64,000 nt of DNA from Onchocerca volvulus (lineage: Eukaryota > Nematoda > Chromadorea > Rhabditida > Onchocercidae): NCBI GenBank assembly GCA_000499405.2, contig HG738138.1, forward strand, positions 4,018,368 through 4,082,367. Direction: 5' to 3'. The notes below the pieces were generated by a model that was given only the letters and a program-made list of their open reading frames with translations, made no database searches and was not told the origin of the DNA. Within the stretch, counting starts at the first letter, position 1. Each line of letters begins with the position of its first letter. A program made the position numbers and the translations under genes. Of this stretch, positions 46,001-59,968 are shown piece after piece.

Positions 46001-48225
46001 AGTTTTCCTAGCACATGAATGAATGCTGCTTCAAAATTTCCATTTCATACAAGCTCGGAGTTTTTTTCGTAAAACAGACTTTGACATATTTTCCCTTATT
46101 ATATTTTATTTCTACTATCGACTAACTTGTTACATTCTAAATATACCGATGTTAATACCATTAAATATCTTAAAACATACGAAATTTGTATCTCCAAATT
46201 CGAAAAATCTATAGGAAAGAAAAAATTTACGGTATTTCAAAATTATGTTTAAAAGTTCTTACTAGATTGATTCAAGATTTTTTTAATATTTCCCAGATAA
46301 CCTATTCAAAAGAAATTCGAAAAGGAAAGACACTTCTGTGATTCATTTTAGAAAACGGTAGTCGTTTCATTTTTAGAAACTGAATTTTTAGTGATTGAAT
46401 TTTTCTTAGCACAAATTCATGTCATGCAGGAATTTAAAAAGTTTTTTCAAACTTCAATTCTATCACTGAAATTTCATTCAGTGTCATCAAGCACGAATTT
46501 TTTCAGTTTAACTAACGAATCTTTGTTTAGCTGCATATCATTTTAATGAAGCTAATAAATTTAGACAGTTTTCTATGAAACTAGTAAATTCTGCGAACTT
46601 TTAATAAATGTATTGATAGTAACAATTTATTCCAAGGAGTTCATGAATTTTTTATTTAAAAGGAATGTTTCCTTAATATAAGGGTTATTTTCAATTCAAA
46701 AGTTCGAAAAGCTACTTATTTTTCTAATTTTACTAACAAGAGAAAGTTTTTCACTCCTAACTCTCAAAATGGAATGATGTTGGAATTTTTGCAATTACCA
46801 TCAACATTCGAGTAATCATCTGATAAAAAAATGATGGAAATTGACAAGTTTAGCCTCTTTTTGATGAATTTAGCTTAAGTACCAAGAAATGCAAAAAATC
46901 CGTTTTCTATTTTCTATCTCACAGCAACTGTCAGAGCTTTCAATAAAGTGGAACCCTTGTAATACCATAACCTAATCCATGTTAAAAGAATTAAATATAT
47001 TTTTTTGAGCGCTATTTTTTACAACCATACAGTTGTCGCTTTTTTTTTTATTCATAATGTCGTAGATTTGTTTATGTTGAAATTTTATATTTCTTAGAAA
47101 AATTAATTTGAGTGAAAATGTCATTTGAATTTCCGTATGATGAAATATGCTTCCGGTAATTTTCTTCAAGTCAGCATTAAGTCTGATTTTTATTCCTACC
47201 ATTTTTTAGAACGACAAAAATTGTCACCAAATATCTGAAAAGAAATTTTAATAGTTCAAATGATTACTTGCTAAGGCAGTGATTCTATAGGCATTGGCAA
47301 ATAGGAATGTGTTTCAGAATTTTTTCTTGAGATAATTAATTCGATTTCAAAACTTTACAATTGAAGTATTTCTGGCGCAGACATTGATCATAATTTGGCT
47401 CAAACGCTAATGAAGCCAATATTATGAAAGAATTCAATTCAGAAAATGTAGCCTATTTTCTTTCACTGCTGCAATTGAAAATAATGCCAAATTACAAGGC
47501 ATTATTTTTTTAGACATTTAAAATTGAAAAAATCTAATGTACGAGATTTATTGATGCTACAGCACTGCACTTAACCGATTTTTATAAAAGTTTTTTTTTT
47601 TTCTTATTTCAGTTTTAATTTTTATTTTTTTCTATTTTATGTTATGATGATTTCAAAAACATAAAATAGCCCACTCAAAGTACACACTGCTATTGTTATA
47701 AAAGAATTTATCTTGTTAGAAAATTGCCAGAGAGAATGAGCGAAGAGGTGATAATCGATAGATTTTCACCTGTAAGGGCTGTCAGAATGTGCAAAATTAG
47801 CAATGAAGTAACAGTTTAAAGGAAAAAAGGTATCAATGTCCCGAAGCGATGTGTTGTGATCATAAATGGAAGGATAATTGGCTTAAACTGATCACCTACC
47901 ATTTAAATTTTAAGTGTATTTTGAATGAGATTAATAATAAACTATTCTGTTGTTGTTGTTTTTTCTCTGAATATCTGGATATCTCTGCATATTTGTTCAT
48001 ATCCTCTGGATATAAAACAAGAGGATGTGGAATGTAAGCAACGGAATCAGATGATTATCTAGGAAAAGGATGTGAAAATCCTGGCTAAGATAGCATTGCC
48101 TTGATTTTGATTTAACAACGCAGAAGATGGAATTATACAAATCATCAGCTGCATATACTTCGTTAAATCTTACAACTCGAGCAGGAGATATTACGAAGAT
48201 CTTTGAGTAACACGAAAATCGCATA

Positions 48226-48251
48226 AATCATTCCCGATAATCGGAATGATT
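48226..48251. repeat. 9-bp stem hairpin
   Basis: AATCATTCC (48226-48234) and GGAATGATT (48243-48251) are exact reverse complements around an 8-nt loop. Function unknown. Confidence 0.6.
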
Positions 48252-51200
48252 AGTAGGAATGGTACTACTTCATGGCTGTTAGTTTAGTCTGTAATCAGTC
48301 AGTCTGTAATGTGCTTGATTTGTAATGCAATAGAAGGCACTTAGCATGTGCAAGCTAAAAGTGCCAAGCAGGCGTCATTTTATTGTATAATGAGAAATAT
48401 TGCAGAAGAAATCGATCACGCCACTTCCATAGATTTGAATCTTATATGAAATACCTAAATAAAAGGGGGAGAGAGGGAAACAATACCATGACACTAATGC
48501 GATCGTTTATCAAGCCAAGAGTTCGCTGGTAACGAGATATCCATCCATCCGACTCGGAACCTGGTCGCTTTTCTAGGCTTTTTTTCTCTCTCCTACCATC
48601 ATCATTTCAACTTGAATTATTACTGCATTTAAAAGCTTTGCATCACATAGTTTTAGCATTTCATTGCTGCTCCAAGCACCTTTCTTTTCGCCATCATCCT
48701 TACCAGATATTTTTCTTCACTTCTTCCATCTCCTTTCTCATTCATTTCCATCCGGTGCGCAATGTATTTCAATAATAATTTCTTGCGATCAATTCTTCGC
48801 GATTTCGCATCTCTTTTCTCCATTTAAAAAGTACTGATTTGGTAGTTGCAAAATTTCGATGCATTTCATATAGAAATTCTACTTCAGAAATTTTAAGTTA
48901 TAGATTTAAGATAATTGTATCAAGTATTAGGAAGAATATTAGAGAATATGCGAATCAGGAATATCAGTATCGAATCAGATCATATCAGTAATCACTTAAT
49001 CCGAATATCTCTTTGTAAGAATCACATAGCTCAGTTAATAATTTCTTTTTGTTATCGCATTATATTGGTACACAATGGTACTTGTATAATTTAAAATCGC
49101 TAATAGAATTTTGAAAAGACAGTTTCACGATAGCCATTGAATGCATGCAAATTTTATGTGGAGAATGATTCTGTTTTAGAAGAAATGCCAAAGAATTGAT
49201 TGCGGAGTTAGCAGCTTCAAACGAGTTTCAAACTAAATTAAAGTATCAACAATAGTGGTATCGGAAGAAAGTAACACCTCTGATACCAGCACAACGAAAA
49301 TGATTGCATAGGCCACAAAAAATATCTCTGATATAAAAAGAACAACACTAATATTGATTTTGCTCGGAATTGATAACTAGAAACCCGAACAAAGAATCCT
49401 TTATTTGAATTTTATTGAACAAACTAACTAAGTAGGTGAAAGGTTTTTTTAATGACGGTGGCTTTTAAATTTTTGGTCTTGAAATTCATTTCCGAAATAA
49501 TTTTTTTTTTCCCTTTATCGACATGATTGATATAACGGAGTTCCTTTCTTCGTCATGCTTCTATATTTTCCATGAAACATTATAAAATACATAAACTTTC
49601 TGAATAATTTCTTGCTTTTGTCATTGATTTATTCTAATTTATAAATAAAAATGGATGTTCTTACGGAATTGAAATGAAATAAATAGTATAATTAATTCCT
49701 TAGTAATTTAAAAACTGCGTGTATAATTTGTGAAAAAAATAAACCGATTGTCTATTTTGCATTATTTTATGCTGACATTGGAATTTGTTTGATGACTAAT
49801 GATTGATCAGACAAGAATTTAAACTCTGGAAAGATTGAAAATTATGCAGTTCTTTCAAAAATGTAATATTTTACTGAAAATACGTAAAGTGCACCCAAAA
49901 TAACTGAACTGAGCAATTTTTGCAAAAATTATTTTTAGAAAATGGGACAACGGAAAATTTTGCCGAACTAATTTTAACTCTGTATGTATTTATGTTCAAG
50001 CAAATGTTGCTTTCAGATTTAAAAAATGTTTAATTGGGGGAAAAGAAAATTTAAAGAAAATCTCAAAATTATTTTCAAAAGCTCTCATTAGATCAATTTA
50101 AGGCTTTGTGATTATTTTCCAATCAACCTATTCGAAAGAAATTGGAGGAGGAAAAGTACTTCTGCTGTAATTAAGTTTAGAAAGAAATAATAGTTGCATT
50201 TCTAGTCAGTGCAAAATGGATAAGTAGAAGAAACTTTTAAAAGTACTATATTAGTGAAATAAAAAAAAATAAATTCCCACTTTTCTTTTTCTTTTTGGTT
50301 CTGCTTTCGGCTGTCCATTGTATCAACAAGGCCAGTTCCTTTATTTTAGAGAAAAATACATTAATAATTTATAAAATGCCGTAAATTTTGAGTTTCCTTA
50401 CTCTTTATTTTGATTGCTAAGGTTCTTCTGCTCAATTTTTGTCTTTTAAGTTATTTTTCCTTTGAGAATTAAGATTTCAGTAAAATTTTTTGTGATTTTA
50501 GGCTTCTAGCATTTTCCCCCTACCTTGAAATAATTGCATTTCTTTCCTGAACTGAATATTTTCCAAATTTGGGAACAGACACTTGCTTGTTTACAAAATA
50601 GATAGATATCTTCTAACAGGATGTTGCTTTTGTACTTATTTAAAATGATTATATAACTAAATTTACAGAGTTTTTTAAATATCAATGATCACAAAATCAC
50701 AGATAACGAAGATAAAAAGATAAGAATAAACGATTGTTATCTCTATTTCGTCTACTCTCTTTTATCATAAGATTATATAGAATTTCATTTACGGTGAAGT
50801 TTCACTTTTATTGATTTCTTTTTCAAACATATTATTGCATACAAAAAAATCCATATATGTAATTATTCTGGAATCAGTTCAGGAAAATTTTCCATTGTTC
50901 CATTTTCTAAAAATAATTTTCGCAAAAATTGCTCAGTTCAGTTATTTTGGATGCACTTTTTTTTTTTTTTTCAATAAAACACTGTACTTTTAGAAAAACT
51001 GCATAATTTTCAATCTTTCCAGACTTCTTAATCCTATAATTTATATAATTTTCTGCCTTGAAAGTACTTATGAGATTTGCAATAGCAAGGGAATATGGAA
51101 TGAGTCTGATGATAATGAAACAAATAGAATTATGTCATCAAGAAGAAAATTTACATCAGAATCTCGAGTCATTTTCTTTTTGGCCGACATTCTCTTCACT

Positions 51201-51763
51201 TTAATCATTTTGATCGCTGGCTGCCATAAAAACATGGTGAATATGATCATATACCATTTCATTATGTGAATTTTCCTTTTACTAGGACAATGCTGGTTGC
51301 GATTTCTAAACTAAGCTTTATCCACAATACACAAGGATTCATCCCAAAGGGAATCTCTTCAGCCTGTTGTCGCTATGCGAAAATTGCTTTAGTCCTTTAA
51401 TCTCAGTTTGTTCAAAAGTTAAAGTTTACTTTATTTCAGTGAAATTTAATTTTTGCTCCACTTTTTTTTTTTCGATATAAGACATGAAGCACATACCGCC
51501 ATAGTAACCGGTATTGTTGCTGAGGGCGACGAATAATGCTGGCAATAAGAATTTACAATTGAGAAAAGATAAGAACCTACCTTTATTTAACCAATAGTGT
51601 TGACCTTTTAGGGAATAAGTGAGAGAATTCAAGATGGCTGAAGTCGAATAAGAAATTATTTGACATTCCATCAGAAACGTGTCATTATTCATTCATAAAA
51701 CTCAAATGCAAAAAATTGTGCGATGTACACTGAGTTTCACGAAAGTAAAGGAAGGCTGTAAAT

Positions 51764-51813
51764 TAGAAAGATACCTATAATTAGGAAATAGAAAGACACC
51801 TATAATTAATGGA
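51764..51813. repeat. 25-bp tandem duplication
   Basis: TAGAAAGATACCTATAATTA at 51764 recurs as TAGAAAGACACCTATAATTA at 51789, one mismatch over the first 20 bases. Confidence 0.75.
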
Positions 51814-51905
51814 AAATTGATTTAAACATGAGCAGAAAGAACGTATAAAATAAGTAAATAGGTATATACAACATACATTATAAACTCATTCAAATGTTTT
51901 CTATT

Positions 51906-51992
51906 CTTACGTGAGTGATATTTTCTATTCTTCTGTGTTTTCTATCCTTACGTGCGTTTCTTATCCTTACGTGAGAGAGAAGAACACGTAAG
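51906..51992. promoter_or_regulatory. Cluster of four CTTACGTG motifs
   Basis: CTTACGTG occurs at 51906-51913, 51947-51954 and 51966-51973, and in reverse (CACGTAAG) at 51985-51992. The core ACGTG is the site type bound by several bHLH/PAS and bZIP factors (established knowledge), but no factor can be assigned from sequence. It lies about 4 kb upstream of the receptor start. Confidence 0.4.
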
Positions 51993-53375
51993 TACGTTTG
52001 TGTGGTTTTTATTCAGCATAATGTAATGCAATGGTTAACAAAATACGAAAATAAAGGCATATTATCATCCATATCATCATTCAGTTCTGCATTGTCGTTA
52101 TCAGTATTGGCTATGTATGCTGGACGACGCATTTTTTGATCATTTATAAATATTTCAACGAGGTTAAAGAGGTTGCTTGTAGCAATTCGTTTTCTTTTGC
52201 ATCTATTCATTCGTTGTCAATTTATTTTTATTGATAGTACTTTTACACTGCTCAGTCTACTGTGTTTTATATACTTATTTTTCGAATATTTTCAATACTT
52301 CATTTGCAATCTGCCAACATTTATCATTTCTATATGTATTATTCGCATTGAAAAAAAAAAAAACAGCATTTGAAACCTTTGCAGCTTTTTTTGTTATATT
52401 TTATTTCTACTCACACAAAAGTTTTCTGCAGAAAAATGCTTTATGTCTGCTTGGTAGCTAAAAAGTTTCTTTTAAACTCTAAAGACATTTGAATTTTGTG
52501 TATTTGTAAACTTTTAGAGTTAGCAATTCTGACAGTAATGAAATTATCATAGTAAATTTTGATGTAAGCAACATAGATGCTAATGAAAATGAAGAATAAA
52601 ATAGTAATTATTTGATGTTAGAATGAGTTAATTTTACTGATTTGAACTTATGCTAATTCCAATTTTTTTTAAAGTCTTGTTCTGTTCTGGAATGATTCAT
52701 TGATTTTATAGGTAGAAAAAGAAAAAATTTTGGTCTCTTCGGAACGTTAGTCACGACATACATTAAAATAATTTAAATTCGATCATTAAATTTCGTTCAT
52801 CGAAAGGAAATCAATATCGTTGATGTGTGCAAGTAAGTAAGTAGCAAATATCGTATAAGTTGAAGTCGATTTTTTTTTTTTTTTTTTATTTGAATAATCG
52901 ATTTATTGTAGAAAAAAACGAAACTATGGACTAAGTCGAGGATTTCAGAGGAAATGAATTGTTGGATATGTTATCAGGATTGGACATGAGATGTGATTTT
53001 ATCAGAAATTTTATATTTGCAAGTGCTGTTTTTTCTTTTTCTGTTTATTTAATAGAGTACATTAATTTTTTTTTCCGATTTACGAAGGTTGATTTTCAAC
53101 AGGAAGCACTTAATAAATTTCAATTCTGCATGTTATATAAAAATAATATATATTATCTAATGAGCACTGTTAAGTTTCAACGATTTGCTGTACCAGTACA
53201 TAACCGTATACGGTATTTTACACACACTGCTTGGTATTCTACTGATATCATATCAACCTATATATCACTGATACTGCAACTACTGTCTTATCTTTAAATC
53301 AACATATATATTACATATTTTTTAATGTTGCATGAATCAAGCTATGATTACTTCCAATAATATTGAATACACAAA

Positions 53376-53431
53376 CATCATTCATTAGTGACTACATTTT
53401 GTAACTCATCATTCATTAGTAACTACATTTT
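53376..53431. repeat. 31-bp tandem duplication
   Basis: CATCATTCATTAGTGACTAC at 53376 recurs as CATCATTCATTAGTAACTAC at 53407, followed in both by ATTTT. Confidence 0.75.
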
Positions 53432-55885
53432 TGCATATAAACATAATGTGAGGTGTAAGACATGTGCTTTACCTATTTGTGTAGAGAAAATGAATTATTG
53501 ATTGGTCTATGTAACTTCAAATTCTATTTTATAGAAAATGTGTAGCAGTTAGCACCAAGTAACTCTATTAATTAATAAGCAAAAATTTCCTTTGTCTCAA
53601 TTATCAACTCTTTTCATTTACTTTATAAACTTAAAAAAATATTAAGTCTGGATTTTTTGACAATTTTTTCTCATTCCTATGCTTGATTAATCTTGCCATC
53701 GTCGTTAATTGCTGCTTGGATTGATCGCTTGTATGATATGTCAGGAACATAGGAACTTAATTTCATGAACTTCATGCAGATATTTTTGGAACTATCAATT
53801 GAAATGTGAATGCTTAATGATTCAGGCATTTTGTCCCTCGTCTTTCTTAAACTTATCTTTTCCTGTCTTTTTACTCCTGCCCCTTTGTTTTCTTACTTAT
53901 TCCTTAGTTTTTGCATTTTTCCAGGTTTTTTAAGATAGTGTTCGCTTTCATTTTAGAAAAATTTTTTTTTTCTTTTTTTCCACTTTCATTTTTTGCACTT
54001 TTCTTTTGCTTCCTTGACCTTTCTTATCCAAGCAAAGACACATTTATAAGCTTCAGGTTACAATTCTAGATTACAATCCAATTCTACCTGTTATTACTTA
54101 ATGTACATGCCGAAATGTTGAATTCTATTTTAAAAAATTGCCGGCGGTCCACTGTATTTGCTATACATTTGAGGTTTTCTGAAGCGTCTTCCTCTTCCTA
54201 AATTAACGAACTGTTGTCATTTGTGCGTTCTAATAATCGGGCTTTTTCCACTTATTAGTTCAATGATCAGTTCAATAACAGTCTTGATCTTTGATGTGCT
54301 TACTTAGGTGTCAGATTTGACAGCTTTTAACTCACATCTTCGAAGGCACTGGCAAGCATAATATACTAACTTCATTTAACTAAGCTAAATTTTTGAAAAA
54401 AAGTTAAGTAATATTTCGTCCTTGTCATTTGTTATTTAAATAATAGTTGCACGTAATGTGATCATAAAAAACTTTTTATTAAGCTTAAACAGGTGCTTTT
54501 TGTTTTGCTTTAATATTTCATAAATTTTATAACTGTAAAAGTATATTATAAATTATTCATATTTTTCAAAAACAGGTTATAATGTCTCAATATCAGCATG
54601 TTTCTTCATGTTATTCGTATTTCTATGATAAAACTTTTAATTTTGTTGATTTTCAAAATGTTACATTGATAATCGATATAGATTTTGTTAGGATGATAAC
54701 TCTTCTCTGAGAAAATTTGTCTGCAGAAACTAATTTGCTGCTCTCAAGTTTATATTAAAAATGCTTCGAAAATCATGATTTTTTGTGTGGATTACAATCA
54801 GAAATTTAATTTGAAATTTACAATTCGAAAGTTTACTTCCTTTTTATAAAATATTTACTAAACTAGTCTGAAATAAAATAAAATTCCCGTTTTGTCAAAG
54901 TTTTTGTACTGAGAAAAAAATTCGAAGATTTGTTGAAGACTGAATCTGAAGTAGCTTTTATTTACAATCTCATGGAATCTTTAATTCTTTGTTGTTTGCT
55001 GCGACAATTAAATTCATTCTTTGGTGCAATATTAATTATATAAATTTATCATTCAGAGATGGTTGCCTAATTATTGGAAATATTACTTCCAGTAATAAGA
55101 AAGGCTTTGTTGATTTGAAATAGATTTGTTGATAGATTATGAGCGATATAAAAGCACAGATTATGAGCTTTTAAATATAATCCACTATTTCTCATCACAC
55201 ACACATTCACTTGAATGTTACACAAAAATATGATATCTTTTATTTGTGCTTCTGCTGCTTGAATTTCTGAATTCTTTTTTTTTTTTTTCTCTGAAAAATT
55301 CGGAAGTCACAAGCAATAATGAGCAAATAAGTTATCCTTTTTCAAGATCAAATATCGTTCAGAACATGTAATTGGGATTTAGAAAAAAAAAAAAAAAAAA
55401 AAGAAAAAATCCATTTCTGGAATTGAAAAAAAACGAGAAGCATTCATTGGATGGACGATGTGTTAATGATATCTGAGTCTGATCGGTACAAATTATTAAT
55501 GGCTAGTATTGTAACTGGGTGAATATTTTGCATTCAATTTACTTTTTAACTTTTTTACTTTTTTATCGTGAAGTCTTTTCCAGAACTAAGCCGGCGTCGA
55601 GTATATATACAGTTGTCAACGGATTTTCGTTAAGTAATTTTTAAAATCATCAAAATACTACATAATAAAGTAGTATGAGAAAATTTCCATTGAAACCGGA
55701 AAAGAATTTAGGATAAAATTTTATTTCATCGAGCGAAACAACAAAAAAACTATTTTCTACTATTGTTAGTGTTGTTACTATTGACAATAATAATAATTCT
55801 TATCATTATTCTTTTATCACAACTACAGAAAATGTTTTAGTTAACATCGCATCTATGTAAAAGGATTAGAAAACTAAGAAACGTG

Positions 55886-58800
55886 ATGATGATGACAACA
55901 TCCATTGTGCATAATGTTACAACAAAAATGACAGCAACAACAACGGCAATAACGACTACCATAACAGCAGCAGTGATCAGTAGTGTGAACAGTTTCGATG
56001 GCACAACTACTGTATCCAATTCATTTGATGAAGCAGTGACAGTTGCAATTATTTGCTTATTAATTGGTTTGATGATTGGTGCAACATTAGTAGGTAATTC
56101 ATTGGTAATTATGGCCGTTTTATTCGTACGAAAATTAAAGATTCAACCAGCAAATTATTTGTTTGTTTCGTTGGCGGTTGCTGACTTTTGTGTTGGCTTA
56201 TTGGTGATGCCTATTGCGCTAATTGATTTGCTTACTGATCGTTGGATTCTTGGTGGAGTGGTAAGAGTTTTTAATCTCAATTGAAAATTTAGTCCATGGT
56301 ACTGTAAATAATGATTTTTCCTATTTAGTCTGAAAAATTTTCAACTCCCAAATCAGTTAAACATAGTTTGAATGTTTCAGCTTAAAGAATAGGCTAATGT
56401 TGACAGATAACTGATAAATTATGCCATGATTTCGCATTATCATCATCATCATATGGATTCCTAAGGGAAAAAAAGAAGAAAGTAAAATCTTCATGAACGC
56501 AGCTGTAGAGGCATTCAAATAAAATGATATCGAATATTTTTAAGCTTATACCAGTTTTCACTTCAAATCTTGATTTCTTGAACAAAAAATGATCTAAACA
56601 TCGCCGAAACAATATCAATTTATAGGTGTGCAGATTTTGGACATCAGCAGATTTAACTTTATGTACAGCTTCCATAGTAAATTTATGCATGATAAGTGTT
56701 GATCGCTATTGCGCCGTCAGTCAACCGTTACGTTACGCTGCGCAACGTACTCGGCAACGAATATTCTGTTATGTTATTATCGTATGGATTTTATCACTTG
56801 TTGTCAGTATATCACCACTTGTTATTTGGCCAGCAAAAAATATTGAAGGGAAATGTCAAGTCAGTCTTTCTTGTTTGAAACAATTAATCATATCGTTACA
56901 GAAATTTACGGATTTCTATTCAAACTGTAGTAAATAATGAAGTCGCAGGAAATTATTTAGACAGTATTTCAAACAAAAAAAAAAAAGAAAAAAGGGCTAA
57001 CTAACTACTACTTTTTATCACTTTTTCTAACTTGTACACAACGAAAATAAATGATATTTCTTGGTCAAATAAGAATTCAATTCAATTCTCATGAATTATG
57101 TATTATGTTTTTTTTTTTCACTTCACAATGTTTTGTTGTAAGCAACATGAAGTTCAACAGCTTATAAATTCTCACTGATACACAAATTTTTGGGTGAAGC
57201 ATATTTTGAAATGCGTTTTTTTTCTTTTTTGAAATTACCAGCAAATGAGGAAACGAGTGAAAACTGAAATAAGGGGAAATGTCAAGTTCTCGAAGAAAAT
57301 TCCATTAAAAATTGAAATGCTTGTTCTGTGATAAAAATGCTGATCAAATCACGGATTCAATATATAAATACATGTATAAAGAGAAAGAGAAAAGCAGAGA
57401 GAGTGACCAAGAAAGAAAGGGAAAGAGCATCTGTTAGTACAGAAAGAGTGTAAGAAAAGTGCTCAAACAACAAGTAAATTATAGATTCATGGAAGCATTT
57501 TCTTTGATTCAAAATATTTTAGGTTACTGATGCATAGATTACTAATGAGATCAAGAAAGAAAGAAAGGGAAAGAAGGAGTGTTAAAGTTCAAAAATTTCA
57601 ATTTGTTTCTTATAAAAAGTTGTTAACAAGCGATAATGCAATACGTGTAGTAGTATCAATCCATTTCCCCAAACAAGTTTTGTTGTGTTTGCCCACACTC
57701 GACATGCGTGATATCTTATCTTACATTAATGAAACATTTCAAGAAAACGAATTCTCAGGAGAAGTCATCCCAGTTAGATGCTATTAGTTTGGCTTAGTTT
57801 AAAAGGCTTGCTAAAGCATATTTCGAAAAAAAAAAAAAAATCTTTTGATACTTAAGATAGGGAACTTTATTTTCATTTCATAGCCTAGGTGTTTTCTTGA
57901 AAGTTGGCTCATTTTTTACTTGAAGATTATTTTCAATTCTCCGTACTTAATTCATTTTACAAAAAAAGTATGAAAATAATATTGTTGAAAATAATTAAGA
58001 ATAATCTCGTAAAGAAGATTTTCGAAATATGGTTATAAGATTTAAATATAATGGAGGTTCAATCCGAACCTCCATTTATATGCAAAATATATCTTCGAAT
58101 ACTTGATAGATCTATCAATTTTTTAATTAAAAAAAAAAACCTTCCACTTCATTGGTATATAATTCTAAAATCACTTTTGTAACTGGTAGTTACTCATCTT
58201 TTCGTTTTTTTCAACATATTTGGTAATTCATTCTCAACTATCTTCAATGGAGAACTAAGTTTAAATCTAATCTTTCCAAAAATGCAAAGCGTGCCCTGAA
58301 AAAAACGATTAAAGCAATTGAACAATTTATTAATTAAACATACATCAACTAACTTTTCCAACAAATTTTTAATGGATATCTGAAATCATTGGCATACTAT
58401 ACTATACACATCGCAAGAATTAGCAAGACAGTTTTAGATATACTATTTGCTTGGTAATAATAAAGTTTCATATACGGCTATCTAAGATGAACACATAAAT
58501 ATCTTATCGTACTGTTCTAATTTCTAGGTCAATCAGAATCCAGTTTATCAGATCTATGCAACGTTAATTGCATTTTATGGCCCAACATGTATCATGATAA
58601 TATTATATGCAAAAATGTGGTTAGCTGTTAAACGGTTAGCTGAACGTGATCGTATGTTGGCAATTGGAACAGACAAAAGTATTAATGGTACCAATCTTAC
58701 GATCAAGTTACATGGTTCAGCTAATCTAAGTGATCCGTTAAATCGGAATCATTGTCCCTCAGCCATTTTACAAAAGATGTCAGTGGTATGGTTTTTGATT

Positions 58801-59937
58801 TTTTTAACTCTCTTTTCACATTTTTGATTATAATTGCGTAGAAGTAGTTGTAACTTGCTCAGGCAATAGACCACAGATTATCTAATGAATTGTTTTAAAG
58901 TTTTCGGCTTCAGTCAAATTTTAGTCTAAATAAAATTTCGTCAAAATAATTAACTAATAGTTTATCTATCTGCTGAATTCTAAAAGCAAGATTGACACAG
59001 TGTTACTAACAACATCACAAAATTAGTTTCCTTGAACAGGATCATAGATTTTAGTGGAAGTACCGAAACCATTGGTCTAATTAGAGAGCTTAAGTTAACC
59101 CAAGAATATAACAATTCCAAAAATAAAAATAATTTGAATATTCTTATGTAATATATCTGAAAAATTTCGAATTCTCCACTCGCCAAAAATTGACTTGAGG
59201 GAAAGTAGCGCCCGTTTTTGATAATTCTTCTGATTCTGTCAATTTTAATTGTAAACAGTAATGTCTATCAATTTACTTTCATACTGTTGTTCCTGAACAA
59301 TTTATGATAAGCACTTCATTCATCATGTCCTTCGCATATTTCACAGTCAGGTTTTCGCCAGTCAAAATATAACTTGTACATAAAGTATTTCTTAAGGTAC
59401 TAAAGTTTGATATCTCAAAAACGTGCCATCAAAATGAAGTAGAAATAAGCACTACTGAATCTCAGCTTTAAGTACGGACTGTTTTTAATCATCATAAATC
59501 GATTTTCTGAAGAATACAATTTACCACGATCATCCTAGTCTTGTAAAGGCAACTTTTCAGCTAGACAAGACTATGACTTCATGTCCTAATTTTATTTCTT
59601 CTTGAGAATTTATTATCACCAATATTAATTTTCTAGGTGCATGCCAATAAATTTCAAGAAAAAAGTGAAGGGAAAGCACGTAAGACTCTTGGTATGATGA
59701 TGAGTATTTTTGTGATATGTTGGTTACCATTTTTTCTATTGGCACTTCTGAAGCCTCAAGGACTCTTGCCACCAAGATGGTTGGATCATCTGGCACTTTG
59801 GCTTGGTTACTCAAATAGGTTTGTTCGTTGTTTCGCTGTTTGATATCAGTACTTTTATTGAAGAATTTATTGAATAATAGATATTGACTTGAAAAAATTT
59901 GACTTGTTTAGATTTAAGTAGTAAGCTTGAAAACTCG

Positions 59938-59968
<31 letters not shown>

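Larger units (their letters stand above)
43015..55885. other. Gene-poor stretch upstream of the amine receptor
   Basis: About 12.9 kb of AT-rich DNA with poly-A/T runs and no supportable exon. It contains a 25-bp duplication near 51764, a cluster of CTTACGTG motifs (51906-51992), a 31-bp duplication near 53376 and a hairpin at 48226-48251. A minus-strand ATG frame at 52013-52210 (MNRCKRKRIATSNLFNLVEI) has a mixed composition and a KRKR stretch but no other support. Receptor enhancers are likely in the right part (inference). Confidence 0.5.

Noticed and set aside
55837..56019. Minus-strand hydrophobic Val-rich frame
   Set aside because: Antisense shadow of the Thr-rich N-terminus of the receptor's first exon.
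57530..57787. Inclusion of this frame as a receptor coding exon
   Set aside because: It ends in an in-frame stop and would remove TM5-TM7; direct joining of 56859 to 58528 keeps phase and rebuilds a complete receptor.
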